Shown here: piece after piece, positions 41,319 through 51,700 of the stretch
How positions within the stretch are numbered: the first letter of the stretch is position 1
How the letters are laid out: every line of letters begins with the position of its first letter
Assembly: GCF_021601385.1 (NCBI RefSeq)
Contig: NZ_BQHO01000023.1
Location: forward strand, 39,258-103,257
DNA: 64,000 nt
Reading direction: 5' to 3'
From: Pseudomonas parasichuanensis
GTDB lineage: Bacteria > Pseudomonadota > Gammaproteobacteria > Pseudomonadales > Pseudomonadaceae
Notes under the pieces: generated by a model
The model's input: the letters and a program-made list of their open reading frames with translations, nothing else
Told to the model about the DNA's origin: nothing
Database searches by the model: none
Made by a program: the position numbers and the translations under genes

Positions 41319-43570
41319 GCTATACGGTAGCGGTGCGCGCCCTGTGCGAGTTCAGCGCCAAGGTGGGCGACCTCGACCTGCGTTTCACCCCGTCACCGAC
41401 CGCCCAGGAAGGCATTGCCGGCCATCGCCGGGTGGTAGCCCGGCGCGCTGCCGGCTACGAGGCCGAAGTGGCGCTGGAGGGCGAATACCAGGGCCTGCGC
41501 GTGCGCGGTCGCGCCGATGGCTACGACCCGGCGGGCAACCGCCTGGAGGAGATCAAGACCCACCGTGGCGACCTGGCCCGACAGCCCGACAACCACCGCC
41601 AGCTGCATTGGGCCCAGGCCAAGGTGTATGCCTGGTTGCTGTGCCAGGCGCGGCAACTGGCGGACATCGAGGTGGCGCTGGTCTACCTGGATATCGACAG
41701 CGACAGCCAGACGCTCATCCACGAGCGCCACAGCGCCGCCGAACTGCAGCAGTTCTTCGAAACCCAGTGCCAGCGCTTTCTCGCCTGGGCAAGGGCCCAG
41801 GAGCAGCGCCTGGCCGAACGCAACCGCGGTTTGCAGGCGTTGGCGTTCCCATACCCCGAGCTGCGCCAGGGCCAGCGGCAATTGGCTGAAACCCTGTACA
41901 AGGCGGTGAGCACCGGCCGCTGCCTGATGGCCCAGGCCAGTACCGGCATCGGCAAGACCCTGGGCACCCTGTTCCCGCTGCTCAAGGCCGTGGTGCCCCA
42001 GCAGTTGGACAAGCTGTATTTCCTCACCGCCAAGACCCCAGGCCGCGCCCTGGCTCTGGATGCCTTGCGCCAGCTCACCGCTGACGGCATCCAGCCGGCC
42101 CTGCGCACCCTGGAGCTGATTGCCCGTGACAAGGCCTGCGAGTACCCGGAAAACGCCTGCCATGGCGAGTCCTGCCCGCTGGCCAAGGGCTTCTACGACC
42201 GCCTGCCTGCCGCCCGTGAGGCTGCTGCGGCAGTGCCATTGCTCGACCGCACGGCCCTGCGTGAAGTGGCCCTGGTGCATCAGGTGTGCCCGTACTACCT
42301 CGGCCAGGAAATGGCGCGCTGGGTCGACCTGCTGGTGGCCGACTACAACTATTACTTCGACGCCCATGCCTTGCTGTTCGGCCTGGCCCAGGCCAACCAG
42401 TGGCGCACGGCGGTGCTGGTGGACGAGGCGCACAACCTGGTCGAACGCGGCCGGCAGATGTACAGCGCCAGCCTCGACCAGGGCCAGTTGCAGGCGCTGC
42501 GCCAGGCCAAACCGGCGGGCCTGACCAGTGCGCTGGATCGGCTCAACCGCCAATGGAATGCGCTGTACAAGGCCCAGGTGGCGCCGTACCAGGCCGTCGA
42601 GCAGTTGCCCGAGGCGTTTTTGCGTGCGTTGCAGCAATGCATCGGGCTGATCCAGGAGCGCATGAACCAGGCGCCCGCCGAGGTGGAGCCCAAGGTGCTG
42701 GAGTTCTTCTACCAGGCGTTGCAGTTCAGCCGTATCGCCGAGCTGTTCGACGAGCACTTCCTGTTCGATATCAGCCAGCGCAATGGCCCGCGTGGCCGGC
42801 GGCTCGCCACTCTGTGCCTGCGCAATGTGGTGCCGGCCCGGTTGCTGGGGCCACGGATGAGCGCGGCGCGCAGCGTCACGCTGTTCTCCGCCACGCTCAA
42901 CCCCCGGCACTACTACAGCGACCTGTTGGGCATGCCGGCCGACACTGCCTGGCTGGAGGTGGCCGCGCCGTTTCGCGCCGAGCAGCTGGAGGTGCGCATC
43001 GTCAGCGAGGTGTCCACCCGCTACCAGCAGCGCCAGGCGTCGCTGGCGCCGATCGTCGAGCTGATTGCCGCGCAGTACGCGCGCCAACCCGGCAATTACC
43101 TGGCGTTCTTCAGCAGCTTCGAATACCTCGAACAGGTCGCTCAACTGTTGGCCGAGCGCCACCCCGGGCTGCCCCAGTGGCGCCAGGCGCCGGGCATGGA
43201 CGAGGCCGGGCGCGAGGCCTTTCTGGCGCGGTTCGTGGCCGACGGGCAGGGCATCGGTTTCGCCGTGCTCGGCGGTGCCTTCGGCGAGGGCGTCGACCTG
43301 CCGGGTACGCGGCTGATCGGCGCGTTCGTCGCCACCTTGGGGCTGCCCCAGGTCAACCCGGTCAACGAGCAGTTCAAGCAGCGCCTGGGCCGGCAGTTCG
43401 GTGCCGGTTTCGACTACGCCTACCTGTACCCCGGCGTGCGCAAGGTGATCCAGGCCGCCGGCCGGGTGATCCGTGGCGACCAGGACCGTGGCGTGCTATT
43501 GCTGATCGACGAACGCTTCGCCGAACCCCGGGTGCGGCAGATGTTCCCCAGTTGGTGGCAATACGCCTGA
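41315..43570 (+). CDS. DinG/XPD-family iron-sulfur helicase with N-terminal nuclease-like domain
   Basis: 751 residues. The N-terminal about 170 residues look like a PD-(D/E)XK fold ([26 protein letters not shown]). Helicase motif [16 protein letters not shown] is at about 206-220. Four cysteines for a 4Fe-4S cluster occur in [15 protein letters not shown] (about 275-289) and VCPYYLGQ (about 322). DEAH motif in VLVDEAHNL is at about 369, motif VI in [13 protein letters not shown]. These XPD-like proteins unwind DNA 5' to 3'. Pairing with FAN1 in one operon suggests joint work on crosslinks or stalled forks. Confidence 0.92.
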   Translation: MSYTVAVRALCEFSAKVGDLDLRFTPSPTAQEGIAGHRRVVARRAAGYEAEVALEGEYQGLRVRGRADGYDPAGNRLEEIKTHRGDLARQPDNHRQLHWAQAKVYAWLLCQARQLADIEVALVYLDIDSDSQTLIHERHSAAELQQFFETQCQRFLAWARAQEQRLAERNRGLQALAFPYPELRQGQRQLAETLYKAVSTGRCLMAQASTGIGKTLGTLFPLLKAVVPQQLDKLYFLTAKTPGRALALDALRQLTADGIQPALRTLELIARDKACEYPENACHGESCPLAKGFYDRLPAAREAAAAVPLLDRTALREVALVHQVCPYYLGQEMARWVDLLVADYNYYFDAHALLFGLAQANQWRTAVLVDEAHNLVERGRQMYSASLDQGQLQALRQAKPAGLTSALDRLNRQWNALYKAQVAPYQAVEQLPEAFLRALQQCIGLIQERMNQAPAEVEPKVLEFFYQALQFSRIAELFDEHFLFDISQRNGPRGRRLATLCLRNVVPARLLGPRMSAARSVTLFSATLNPRHYYSDLLGMPADTAWLEVAAPFRAEQLEVRIVSEVSTRYQQRQASLAPIVELIAAQYARQPGNYLAFFSSFEYLEQVAQLLAERHPGLPQWRQAPGMDEAGREAFLARFVADGQGIGFAVLGGAFGEGVDLPGTRLIGAFVATLGLPQVNPVNEQFKQRLGRQFGAGFDYAYLYPGVRKVIQAAGRVIRGDQDRGVLLLIDERFAEPRVRQMFPSWWQYA

Positions 43571-43649
43571 ACGCGCCCATCGCCTGGCATTGAAACTCCC
43601 AGTACACTCCGCGTTCCAACCCCAACATTTGTTGCTTTCGAGGTTTTGC

Positions 43650-45287
43650 ATGACGCTCAGTCCTTTGGCAGGCAAGCCGGCTCCGGCCAGCGTGCTGGTC
43701 GATATCCCCAAGCTGTTGACCGCCTACTACACCGGCCGCCCCGACGCCGCCGTGGCGGCCCAGCGCGTGGCCTTCGGCACCTCGGGCCACCGGGGCAGCT
43801 CGTTCGAGCTGAGCTTCAACGAGCATCACGTGCTGGCGATCACCCAGGCCATCTGCCTGTACCGCCAGGAAAAGGGCATCGACGGCCCGCTGTTCATCGG
43901 TGCCGACACCCATGCATTGTCTGCCCCGGCCGCTGCCAGCGCGCTGGAAGTGCTGGCCGCCAATGGCGTGCAGGTACGGCTGAGCAAGGATGACGAGTAC
44001 ACCCCGACGCCTGCGGTGTCCCACGCCATCCTGTGCCACAACCGTGGCCGTCAGCGGCAACTGGCCGACGGCATCGTCATCACCCCGTCGCACAACCCGC
44101 CGCAGAGCGGCGGCTTCAAGTACAACCCACCCAATGGCGGCCCGGCCGACAGCGACGTGACCAAGTGGATCGAGGCCAAGGCCAACGAACTGCTGGCGGC
44201 GAACCTGGCCGGGGTCAAGCGCATGGATTACCAGCAGGCCCTCGAGGCCGCGACCACCCAGCGCCATGACTATGTCAGCAGCTATGTCGCCGACCTGGAA
44301 AACGTCATCGACTTCGACGTGATCCGTAGCGCCAACCTGCGCCTGGGCGTGGACCCGCTGGGTGGCGCCGGGGTGCGCTACTGGTCGGCCATCGCCGAGC
44401 GCTACCAGCTGAACCTGGAAGTGGTGAACACCGAGGTCGACCCGACTTTCCGCTTCATGTGCGTCGACTGGGACGGCCAGATCCGCATGGACCCATCCTC
44501 GCCCTACGCCATGCAGGGCCTGATCGGCCTGCGCGAGCGCTTCGACGTGGCCTTCGCCTGCGACCCGGACCACGACCGCCACGGCATCGTCACCGCCGAC
44601 GGCCTGCTGCAACCGAACAACTATCTGGCCGTGGCCATCGACTACCTGTACCGCAACCGCCCGCAGTGGCGCAGCGACGCCGCTGTGGGCAAGACCGTGG
44701 TGTCCAGCGGCCTGATCGACCGCGTGACGGCCGCGCTGGGCCGCGAGCTGTACGAAGTGCCGGTGGGCTTCAAGTTCTTTGCCCCGGGCCTGTTCGACGG
44801 CTCCCTGGGCTTTGGCGGCGAAGAAAGCGCGGGTGCGTCGTTCCTGCGCAAGGACGGCACGGTCTGGGCTACCGACAAGGACGGCCTGATCCCGGCCCTT
44901 TTGGCCGCCGAGATGACCGCGCGCACTGGCCGTAATCCGAGCCAGATCTACGCCGACCTGACCGCCAAACTGGGCAAGCCCTACGCCACCCGTGTCGAGG
45001 CCAAGGCCGACCTGCGGCAGAAGGCGGCGCTGAGCAAGCTGGCGCCAGAGCAGGTCAAGTCCACGGAGCTTGCCGGTGAGCCGATCGAGCAGATCCTTAG
45101 CCATGCCCCGGGCAACAACCAGGCCATCGGCGGCCTGAAAGTGATGACCGCCAATGGCTGGTTCGCCGCGCGGCCGTCCGGCACCGAGGACATCTACAAG
45201 ATCTACGCCGAAAGCTTCATCGACGAGGCGCACCTCAAGCGCCTGGTAGAGGAAGCCCAGGTATTGGTGGATGCGGCGATCGCCTGA
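43650..45287 (+). CDS. pgm: Phosphoglucomutase (alpha-D-glucose specific)
   Basis: 545 residues from the [19 protein letters not shown], which has GAGG 8 bp upstream. The phosphoserine loop [14 protein letters not shown] (Ser about 147), the metal loop [11 protein letters not shown], the sugar-specificity loop [10 protein letters not shown] and the C-terminal phosphate site [15 protein letters not shown] are all intact. It interconverts glucose 1-phosphate and 6-phosphate and so supplies UDP-glucose, the substrate of the Ugd encoded 11 kb away. Apparently monocistronic. Confidence 0.96.
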   Translation: MTLSPLAGKPAPASVLVDIPKLLTAYYTGRPDAAVAAQRVAFGTSGHRGSSFELSFNEHHVLAITQAICLYRQEKGIDGPLFIGADTHALSAPAAASALEVLAANGVQVRLSKDDEYTPTPAVSHAILCHNRGRQRQLADGIVITPSHNPPQSGGFKYNPPNGGPADSDVTKWIEAKANELLAANLAGVKRMDYQQALEAATTQRHDYVSSYVADLENVIDFDVIRSANLRLGVDPLGGAGVRYWSAIAERYQLNLEVVNTEVDPTFRFMCVDWDGQIRMDPSSPYAMQGLIGLRERFDVAFACDPDHDRHGIVTADGLLQPNNYLAVAIDYLYRNRPQWRSDAAVGKTVVSSGLIDRVTAALGRELYEVPVGFKFFAPGLFDGSLGFGGEESAGASFLRKDGTVWATDKDGLIPALLAAEMTARTGRNPSQIYADLTAKLGKPYATRVEAKADLRQKAALSKLAPEQVKSTELAGEPIEQILSHAPGNNQAIGGLKVMTANGWFAARPSGTEDIYKIYAESFIDEAHLKRLVEEAQVLVDAAIA

Positions 45288-45318
45288 TCGTCAGAGCTGG
45301 CAAACCTTCTTAGCAAAT

Positions 45319-45440
45319 GGGGCTGCTCTGCAGCCCATCGCGGGCAAGCCCGCTCCCACAGGATTTGCGCTTGTCGTGGGACTTGCGCAGTACCTGTGGG
45401 AGCGGGCTTGCCCGCGATGGGCCGCAGAGCGGCCCCTTTT
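45319..45440. repeat. REP inverted pair between convergent genes, terminator-like
   Basis: 45334-45362 and 45393-45421 are perfect 29-bp inverted copies of the unit containing GCGGGCAAGCCCGCTCCCAC. The pairing extends outward (45319-45333 with 45422-45436, two mismatches) and is followed by TTTTT. It lies between pgm and the convergent dehydrogenase gene and could end transcripts from pgm. Confidence 0.85.
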
Positions 45441-45454
45441 TACTCATGTGCAAA

Positions 45455-47035
45455 TCAGATCGCCGCATCACTCCACTGGCCGTTCACCAGCCGGCGCAGC
45501 CCCAGCGGGTTGCCGTCGCGCAGAGCTGCCGGCAGCAGCGCCTGCGGGTAGTTCTGGTAGCACACCGGGCGCAGGAAGCGGTCGATGGCCAGGGTGCCGA
45601 CCGAGGTGCCTCGGGCGTCGGAGGTGGCCGGGTAGGGGCCGCCGTGGACCATGGCATCGCACACTTCGACACCGGTCGGGTAACCGTTGACCAGAATGCG
45701 CCCGACTTTCTCTTCCAGCAGCGGCACCAGCCAGGCGAAGGCTTCGAAGTCCTCCGCCTCGCCAATCAGCGTGGCAGTGAGCTGGCCGCGCAGGCCGAGC
45801 AGGGCGGCGCGCAGTTGCGCGTGGTCGCTCACTTCCACGGCCACGGTGGTTGGGCCGAACACTTCCTCTTGCAGCAGCGGGTCGGCGTCGACCAGCAGGC
45901 GCGCATCGGCCTTGAACAGTTGGGCGCGAGCCTGGCTGCCTGCCTGGGCCTGGCCGGCCAGGTGCTGGATGCCGGCGTGGGCGTGCAGGTGCTCCAGGCC
46001 GCCTACGTAGCTGCGCAGGCCACCGGCGTTGAGCAGGGTTTGCCCGGCCTGCTGGTCCAGATGCTGGCCAAGGTCGCTGAGCAACCGGTCGAAAGCCGGC
46101 GACTGCAGGCCGATGACCATCCCCGGGTTGGTGCAGAACTGCCCGGCACCCAGGCACACGGAGCCGGCCAGTTCACGGGCGATGGCCTCGCCACGCTTGG
46201 CCAGCGCGCCCGGCAGCACGATCACCGGGTTGATGCTGGACATCTCGGCGAACACCGGGATTGGCTGCGGGCGCTCGGCGGCCATGCGGCACAGGGCATC
46301 ACCGCCCTTGAGCGAGCCGGTGAAGCCCACGGCCTGGATAGCCGGGTGCTTGACCAGCCACTCGCCGACACCGCCACCGAAGACCATGTTGAACACGCCT
46401 TTGGGCATGCCGGTGCGCGTGGCGGCGCGTTCGATGGCGCAGCCGACCAGGTCGGCGGTGGCCATGTGGCCGCTGTGGGCCTTGAACACCACCGGGCAAC
46501 CGGCGGCCAGGGCGGCGGCAGTGTCGCCACCGGCGGTGGAGAACGCCAGCGGGAAGTTGCTGGCACCGAACACGGCTACCGGGCCGACGCCGATGCGCAT
46601 CTGGCGCAGGTCCACCCGTGGCAACGGCTGGCGCTCGGGCAAGGCGGTATCGATGCGCGCACCGAGGTAGTCACCGCGGCGCAGCACCTGGGCGAACAGG
46701 CGCATCTGGCCGCTGGTACGGCCACGTTCGCCCTGGATACGGGCGGTGGGCAGGGCGGTTTCACGGCAGACGATGGCGACGAAGCTGTCGTCCAGCTCAT
46801 CCAGTTCGGCGGCGATGGCGTCGAGGAACTCGGCGCGACGGGCCGGGGGCAGTTGGCGGAACTCGGCGAAGGCAGCGGCGGCGGCCAGGGCGGCCTGGTC
46901 GACTTCGCTTTCGGTTGCTTGGGCGAAGCTGTAGGGCAGGGCTTCGCCGGTGGTGGCGTCCAGGCTCTGCAGGCGCTGGGTGCCGGCGGCGCTGCGCTGG
47001 CCTGCGATGAAGTTGTGGCCGAGGATCTCAGGCAT
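45455..47035 (-). CDS. 2,5-dioxovalerate (alpha-ketoglutarate semialdehyde) dehydrogenase
   Basis: 526 residues of the NADP-type aldehyde dehydrogenase subfamily acting in sugar-acid catabolism. MPEILGHNFIAGQRSAAGTQ is the typical start; FGASNFPLAFSTAGGDTA binds the cofactor, AEMSSINPVIVLPGAL holds the general-base glutamate, and GAGQFCTNPGMVIG the catalytic cysteine. It oxidises 2,5-dioxopentanoate to 2-oxoglutarate, the last step after KdgD (50350). An upstream in-frame extension to 47191 runs through a REP element and is rejected. Confidence 0.92.
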   Translation of the reverse strand: MPEILGHNFIAGQRSAAGTQRLQSLDATTGEALPYSFAQATESEVDQAALAAAAAFAEFRQLPPARRAEFLDAIAAELDELDDSFVAIVCRETALPTARIQGERGRTSGQMRLFAQVLRRGDYLGARIDTALPERQPLPRVDLRQMRIGVGPVAVFGASNFPLAFSTAGGDTAAALAAGCPVVFKAHSGHMATADLVGCAIERAATRTGMPKGVFNMVFGGGVGEWLVKHPAIQAVGFTGSLKGGDALCRMAAERPQPIPVFAEMSSINPVIVLPGALAKRGEAIARELAGSVCLGAGQFCTNPGMVIGLQSPAFDRLLSDLGQHLDQQAGQTLLNAGGLRSYVGGLEHLHAHAGIQHLAGQAQAGSQARAQLFKADARLLVDADPLLQEEVFGPTTVAVEVSDHAQLRAALLGLRGQLTATLIGEAEDFEAFAWLVPLLEEKVGRILVNGYPTGVEVCDAMVHGGPYPATSDARGTSVGTLAIDRFLRPVCYQNYPQALLPAALRDGNPLGLRRLVNGQWSDAAI

Positions 47036-47093
47036 GGGATGCTCCTGTTGGCAGGGTGAAAAGGACTGATCGTGATCTGAAGGTTGACACGGC

Positions 47094-47184
47094 CCCTGTG
47101 GGAGCGGGTTTACCCGCGAAGCAGGCGACGCGGTGCATGGCACCGGCTTCGCCGGTGTTCGCGGGTAAACCCGCTCCCACAGGG
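47094..47184. repeat. REP inverted pair inside the galactarate operon
   Basis: 47094-47120 and 47158-47184 are perfect 27-bp inverted copies with core GTGGGAGCGGGTTTACCCGC; the loop holds its own small hairpin (CACCGG/CCGGTG). It occupies the gap between garD and the semialdehyde dehydrogenase gene and may adjust their relative expression. Confidence 0.85.
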
Positions 47185-47221
47185 ATCGCAATACACGGGG
47201 AAACCGGGCCAGCCCTTGGCA

Positions 47222-48775
47222 TCAGGTAATCGGTGCCGGGTTGAACAGGGTGATGTCGTTGTGCAGCCCGTGCTTTTCGGCCCAGGTCTGGTTGCGGCCG
47301 CTGGCCACGTCCAGGTAATAGCGGAACAGCTCCCAGCCCAGCTCCTCGATGCTCGAGCGCCCAGTGGCGATGCGCCCGGCGTCGATGTCGATCAGGTCGG
47401 GCCAGCGCTGGGCCAGCTCGGTGCGGGTGCACACCTTGACCACTGGCGCCATGGCCAGGCCGTACGGCGTGCCGCGCCCGGTGGTGAACACATGCAGGTT
47501 CATGCCAGCGGCCAGTTGCAGGGTGCCGCAGACGAAATCGCTGGCAGGGGTGGCGCAGAAGATCAGGCCCTTGCGCGTCACCCGCTCGCCAGGGCCGAGC
47601 ACGCCCTGGATGGCGCCACTGCCGGACTTGACGATCGAGCCCAGGGACTTTTCGACGATGTTCGACAAGCCGCCTTTCTTGTTGCCCGGCGTGGTGTTGG
47701 CGCTGCGGTCGGCGGCGCCCTGTTGCAGGTAGCGGTCGTACCAGTCCATCTCGCGCACCAGCGCTTCGGCCACCTCGGGCGTTTCGGCGCGGGAGGTGAG
47801 CATGTAGATGGCGTCACGCACTTCGGTGACCTCCGAGAACAGCACCGTGGCCCCGGCGCGCACCAGCAGGTCGGCGGCATAGCCTAGTGCCGGGTTGGCG
47901 GTGATGCCGGAAAACGCGTCGCTGCCGCCGCACTGCATGCCGAGGATCAGCTCGCTGGCCGGCACGGTCTCGCGGCGGCGCTGGTCGAGTTTTTTCAGGC
48001 GGGTTTCGGCCAGTTGCATGATCTGCTCGATCATCTCGACGAAACCGAGCGAGGCATCCTGCAGGCGGTACAGCCACGGCTCGCTGAGGTCCACCGACGG
48101 GTCGCCGTCGTGCATCACCTGGCCGGTCTGGAGTTTTTCGCAGCCCAGGCTGATCACCAGCGCTTCGCCGCCCAGGTTGGGGTTGCGCGCCAGGTTGCGC
48201 ACGGTGCGGATCGGGATGTAGGCATCGCGGGCGTTGATCGCCACGCCGCAACCGTAGCTGTGGGTGAGGGCGACCACGTCATCGACGTTGGGATACTTGG
48301 GCAGCAGTTCGGCGCGGATGCGCTTGACCGCGTGGTCGAGCACGCCGGTCACGCACTGCACGGTGGTGGTGATGCCGAGGATGTTGCGGGTGCCGACGGT
48401 GCCGTCGGCGTTGCGATAGCCCTCGAAAGTGAAGCCGTCGAGCGGCGGCAGGGCGGCGGGCACGGCATCGCAGCGTGGCAGGCTGTCGAGCTCGGGCGCG
48501 GCCGGCATGTCCAGCTGATCTTCCTTGACCCAGCTGCCTTGTTGCAGCAATTCGCGGGCATAGCCGATGACCTGGCCGTAGCGACGCACAGGGGCGCCGG
48601 GTTGGATATCGACGGTGGCCACCTTGTGGCTTTGCGGCACGCCTTCGACCAGGGTCAGGCCGTCGGCGAAGCGGGCGCCTTCGCCCAGGCCGCCGTCGTT
48701 GACCACCACCACGACGTTGTCGTCATCGTGCAGGCGGACGTAGCGGGGCGACTCGGAATGTTCGATCAACTGCAT
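47222..48775 (-). CDS. garD: Galactarate dehydratase
   Basis: 517 residues of the UxaA/GarD family. An N-terminal SAF-like domain ([20 protein letters not shown]) is followed by the catalytic part with [57 protein letters not shown] and a C-terminal [19 protein letters not shown]. It dehydrates galactarate to 5-dehydro-4-deoxy-D-glucarate, feeding KdgD. Same strand as the transporter and KdgD genes, 82 bp from the transporter. Confidence 0.93.
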   Translation of the reverse strand: MQLIEHSESPRYVRLHDDDNVVVVVNDGGLGEGARFADGLTLVEGVPQSHKVATVDIQPGAPVRRYGQVIGYARELLQQGSWVKEDQLDMPAAPELDSLPRCDAVPAALPPLDGFTFEGYRNADGTVGTRNILGITTTVQCVTGVLDHAVKRIRAELLPKYPNVDDVVALTHSYGCGVAINARDAYIPIRTVRNLARNPNLGGEALVISLGCEKLQTGQVMHDGDPSVDLSEPWLYRLQDASLGFVEMIEQIMQLAETRLKKLDQRRRETVPASELILGMQCGGSDAFSGITANPALGYAADLLVRAGATVLFSEVTEVRDAIYMLTSRAETPEVAEALVREMDWYDRYLQQGAADRSANTTPGNKKGGLSNIVEKSLGSIVKSGSGAIQGVLGPGERVTRKGLIFCATPASDFVCGTLQLAAGMNLHVFTTGRGTPYGLAMAPVVKVCTRTELAQRWPDLIDIDAGRIATGRSSIEELGWELFRYYLDVASGRNQTWAEKHGLHNDITLFNPAPIT

Positions 48776-48857
48776 GGTCAGGCCCTTCTGGTTATTTCTC
48801 TCAGGCTTTCATACGGCCGCCGGCGCCGCGTGCATGGGCGCCGGGGCTTTCACTCAC

Positions 48858-50213
48858 TCAGCGGCGCGAACCTGCCAGCTCAGCGGTTGGTGCGGGTTCT
48901 TGCTTTGGGCCGTCCTTGAGCTCGATACGCTTGATCGGGCCGACGATCACCAGGTAGCTGAACACCGCCACCAGGGCGTTGGCGCCGACGTACACCAGCG
49001 CCCACTTGAACGAACCGGTAGCACTGATGATGTAGCCGATGACGATCGGCGTGGTGATCGAGGCGATGTTGCCAAAGGTGTTGAACAGGCCACCCGACAG
49101 CCCGGCGATCTGCTTGGGCGAGGTGTCGGCCACCACGGCCCAGCCCAGCGCACCGATGCCTTTGCCGAAGAAGGCCAGGGTCATGAAGCCCACCACCATC
49201 CACTCGGCGTCGACGTAGTTGCAGAACACCATGGTGGTCGACAGCAACAGGCCACAGACGATCGGCAGCTTGCGCGAGAAGGTCAGCGAGTTGCCGCGGC
49301 GCAGCAGCCAGTCCGACAGCACCCCGCCGAGCACGCCACCGATGAAGCCGCACACCGCCGGCAACGAGGCGATGAAACCGGCCTTGAGGATGGTCATGCC
49401 GCGTTCCTGCACCAGGTATACCGGGAACCAGGTGAGGAAAAAGTAGGTGATGGCGTTGATGCAGTACTGGCCCAGGTACACGCCCAGCAGCATGCGGCTG
49501 GTCAGCAGCTGTTTGATGTAGCCCCATTTCGGGCCGTCGTTGCCGCGCTTCTGGTCCATGTCCACCAGGCCGCCGTTCTGCTCGATGTGCTGCAGCTCAT
49601 CGGCGCTGATGCGCGGGTGCTGGCGCGGGTTGTAGATGGTCTTCATCCACACCCCGCTGAACACGATGCCCAGCGCACCCATTACCACGAATACATGCTC
49701 CCAGCCGAAGCTGAACACGATCCAGCCCATGATCGGCGCGAACAGGGCGGTGGCAAAGTACTGCGCCGAGTTGAAGATCGCCGAGGCGGTGCCGCGCTCC
49801 TGGGTAGGGAACCAGGCCGCGACGATCCGGGCGTTGCCGGGGAACGACGGGGCTTCGGCGAAACCGACCAAAAAGCGCAGGGTGAACAGCGTGACCACGG
49901 CCCAGGCCACCGGCAGGCCGCCGACGAAGCCCTGCAGCAGGGTGAACAGTGACCAGGTGAAGATGCTGAAGGCATAGACCTTCTTCGAACCGAAGCGGTC
50001 GAGCAGCCAGCCGCCGGGGATCTGCCCGGCGACGTAGGCCCAGCCGAAGGCGGAGAAGATGTAGCCGAGGGTGACCGCGTCGATGCCAAGGTCTTTTTGC
50101 AGGCTGGAGCCGGCAATGGCGATGGTGGCGCGGTCGGCGTAGTTGATGGTGGTCACCAGGAACAGCATCAACAGAATCAGGTAGCGTACATGCGTCTTTT
50201 TCGTCGCTTGCAT
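48858..50213 (-). CDS. MFS sugar-acid transporter (GudP/GarP-like)
   Basis: 451 residues from the ATG MQATKKTHVRYL (an upstream GTG-type start adds five residues). Twelve transmembrane helices of the anion:cation symporter family; INYADRATIAIAGSSLQKDL and GWAYVAGQIPGGWLLDRFGS are the first signature region, and FGNIASITTPIVIGYII a later one. It probably imports glucarate/galactarate by proton symport, consistent with its place between the dehydratase genes. Confidence 0.9.
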   Translation of the reverse strand: MQATKKTHVRYLILLMLFLVTTINYADRATIAIAGSSLQKDLGIDAVTLGYIFSAFGWAYVAGQIPGGWLLDRFGSKKVYAFSIFTWSLFTLLQGFVGGLPVAWAVVTLFTLRFLVGFAEAPSFPGNARIVAAWFPTQERGTASAIFNSAQYFATALFAPIMGWIVFSFGWEHVFVVMGALGIVFSGVWMKTIYNPRQHPRISADELQHIEQNGGLVDMDQKRGNDGPKWGYIKQLLTSRMLLGVYLGQYCINAITYFFLTWFPVYLVQERGMTILKAGFIASLPAVCGFIGGVLGGVLSDWLLRRGNSLTFSRKLPIVCGLLLSTTMVFCNYVDAEWMVVGFMTLAFFGKGIGALGWAVVADTSPKQIAGLSGGLFNTFGNIASITTPIVIGYIISATGSFKWALVYVGANALVAVFSYLVIVGPIKRIELKDGPKQEPAPTAELAGSRR

Positions 50214-50299
50214 GCTGCGTACTCCCACTAGTTATTTTTGTGCGGGCTATCAGATTGTGTGTTGGCGCCAGGGCAGGGCGCTGGACCGCGTTGCGGTCC

Positions 50300-50343
50300 A
50301 TTGCCGGCAATCCAGCTCCTGTGGGAGCCGGTTTGCCGGCAAT
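50300..50343. repeat. Single REP-like hairpin
   Basis: ATTGCCGGCAA (50300-50310) is mirrored by TTGCCGGCAAT (50333-50343), with GTGGGAGCCGG between. It sits between the KdgD and transporter genes, 7 bp beyond the KdgD stop side. Confidence 0.7.
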
Positions 50344-50349
50344 CGGGGT

Positions 50350-51279
50350 TTACAGTGTCTGTGGCCCCATCTTGTCCATCAGCGCGGCGAGCATCTCGTA
50401 CTCCTGCGCGGTCAGGTCGGTCAGCGGCGTGCGCACCGGGCCTGCGTCGTAACCGGCGAGCTTGGCACCGGCCTTGACGATGCTCACGGCGTAGCCGGCC
50501 TTGCGGTTGCGGATGTCCAGGTACGGCAGGAAGAAGTCGTCGATCAGCTTGCCGACGGTGGCGTGATCGTCACGGGCGATGGCGTGGTAGAAGTCCATCG
50601 CGGTCTTGGGTACGAAGTTGAACACCGCCGAGGAGTACACCGGCACACCGAGGGCCTTGTAGGCGGCAGCATACACCTCGGCGGTGGGCAGGCCACCCAG
50701 GTAGCTGAAACGATCACCCAGGCGGCGACGGATCGACACCATCAACTCGATATCGCCCTGGCCGTCCTTGTAGCCGATCAGGTTCGGGCAGCGCTCGGCG
50801 AGCTTTTCCAGCAGGTCGGCGTTCAGGCGGCAGACGTTGCGGTTGTAGACCACCACGCCGATGTTTACCGCCTTGCACACCGCCTCGACATGGGCGGCAA
50901 CGCCGTCCTGGCTGGCCTCGGTCAGGTAGTGGGGCAGCAGCAGCAAGCCTTTGGCGCCCAGGCGCTCGGCCTCTTTAGCGTATTCGATGGCCTGGCGGGT
51001 CGAGCCGCCGACACCGGCGAGGATCGGTACCGAGGTGGCGCAGGTATCGACCGCGGTCTTGATCACCTGGCTGTACTCGCTGGCGGCCAGGGAGAAGAAC
51101 TCACCGGTGCCGCCGGCGGCGAACAGTGCGCTGGCGCCATAGGGGGCCAGCCATTCCAGACGCTTGACGTAGCCGGCAGGGTTGAAGTCGCCCTGGGCGT
51201 CGAAGTCGGTGACCGGGAACGACAGCAGGCCGTGGGAAAGGATGGATTGCAGTTCTTGTGGAGTCATTGTTGTAGGCAT
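50350..51279 (-). CDS. kdgD: 5-dehydro-4-deoxyglucarate dehydratase
   Basis: 309 residues (305 if started at the ATG at 51267) of the DHDPS/NAL aldolase family. Signature residues: [28 protein letters not shown] (conserved tyrosine) and the Schiff-base lysine in [13 protein letters not shown]. It decarboxylates and dehydrates 5-dehydro-4-deoxyglucarate to 2,5-dioxopentanoate. First gene of the leftward galactarate group, behind a perfect palindromic operator at 51327-51345. Confidence 0.95.
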   Translation of the reverse strand: MPTTMTPQELQSILSHGLLSFPVTDFDAQGDFNPAGYVKRLEWLAPYGASALFAAGGTGEFFSLAASEYSQVIKTAVDTCATSVPILAGVGGSTRQAIEYAKEAERLGAKGLLLLPHYLTEASQDGVAAHVEAVCKAVNIGVVVYNRNVCRLNADLLEKLAERCPNLIGYKDGQGDIELMVSIRRRLGDRFSYLGGLPTAEVYAAAYKALGVPVYSSAVFNFVPKTAMDFYHAIARDDHATVGKLIDDFFLPYLDIRNRKAGYAVSIVKAGAKLAGYDAGPVRTPLTDLTAQEYEMLAALMDKMGPQTL

Positions 51280-51326
51280 CCTGTGGCGCTTGGGGGGAGG
51301 TGGTGTACCAAGGTGAGAGATAAGTT

Positions 51327-51345
51327 ATCGTACAACTTGTACGAT
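51327..51345. promoter_or_regulatory. Perfect GntR/FadR-type palindrome
   Basis: ATCGTACAACTTGTACGAT is a perfect 9-1-9 palindrome, 48 bp before the kdgD start. The TTGTAC core is typical of FCD-class GntR regulators, which control many sugar-acid operons (for example GguR, ExuR). No GntR gene is present in the window, so the regulator lies elsewhere. Confidence 0.7.
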
Positions 51346-51400
51346 GACTAGTCCCCGTGCGCAGAAATATTTCAGGATGTGGATGAGCAGGTCAGACGCT

Positions 51401-51485
51401 ATCGCTGGCAAGCCGGCGCCCACAGGTTATGCGCATAACAAGGGATATGGGCTGTGCTCCGTGTGGGAGCTGGCTTGCCAGCGAT
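51401..51485. repeat. REP inverted pair
   Basis: 51401-51424 and 51462-51485 are inverted copies around ATCGCTGGCAAGCC, with a few mismatches. They share the CGCTGGCAAGCC variant with the 23904 pair. Upstream of the galactarate operator. Confidence 0.75.
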
Positions 51486-51700
51486 TGGCAGAAACAGGGG
51501 ATTGTGGATGAAAGCCCATACGACTGATCCTTTTCAGGTTGTCGTATCTCTTTAGGGGAAGGAAAAAAAGATCGCGGAGACAGGCACAAGCCCGCCGCCC
51601 GCTTCCACGGGAAGTGTTCTGGGACCAGCAGAGGGTGACCGTGGGAAACGGGGGCGACCTTGCGCCGCCCCGCGATCAAAGCTAACGAAGCTTTGCTCGG
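51486..51700. other. Intergenic region after the amidotransferase gene
   Basis: About 215 bp holding a GC hairpin (GGGGGCGACC with GGTCGCCCCC-like pairing around 51651-51675) and the smaller AAAGC/GCTTT hairpin at 51678-51694 just beyond the stop of the leftward gene. There is no T-run on the proper strand, so termination is uncertain. No gene was seen. Confidence 0.35.

Noticed and set aside
41393-43162. 589-codon open frame on the - strand
   Set aside because: Antisense shadow of the DinG/XPD-type helicase.
45319-45440. CRISPR-like repeats
   Set aside because: The copies are inverted, only two, and belong to the REP type seen elsewhere in the window.
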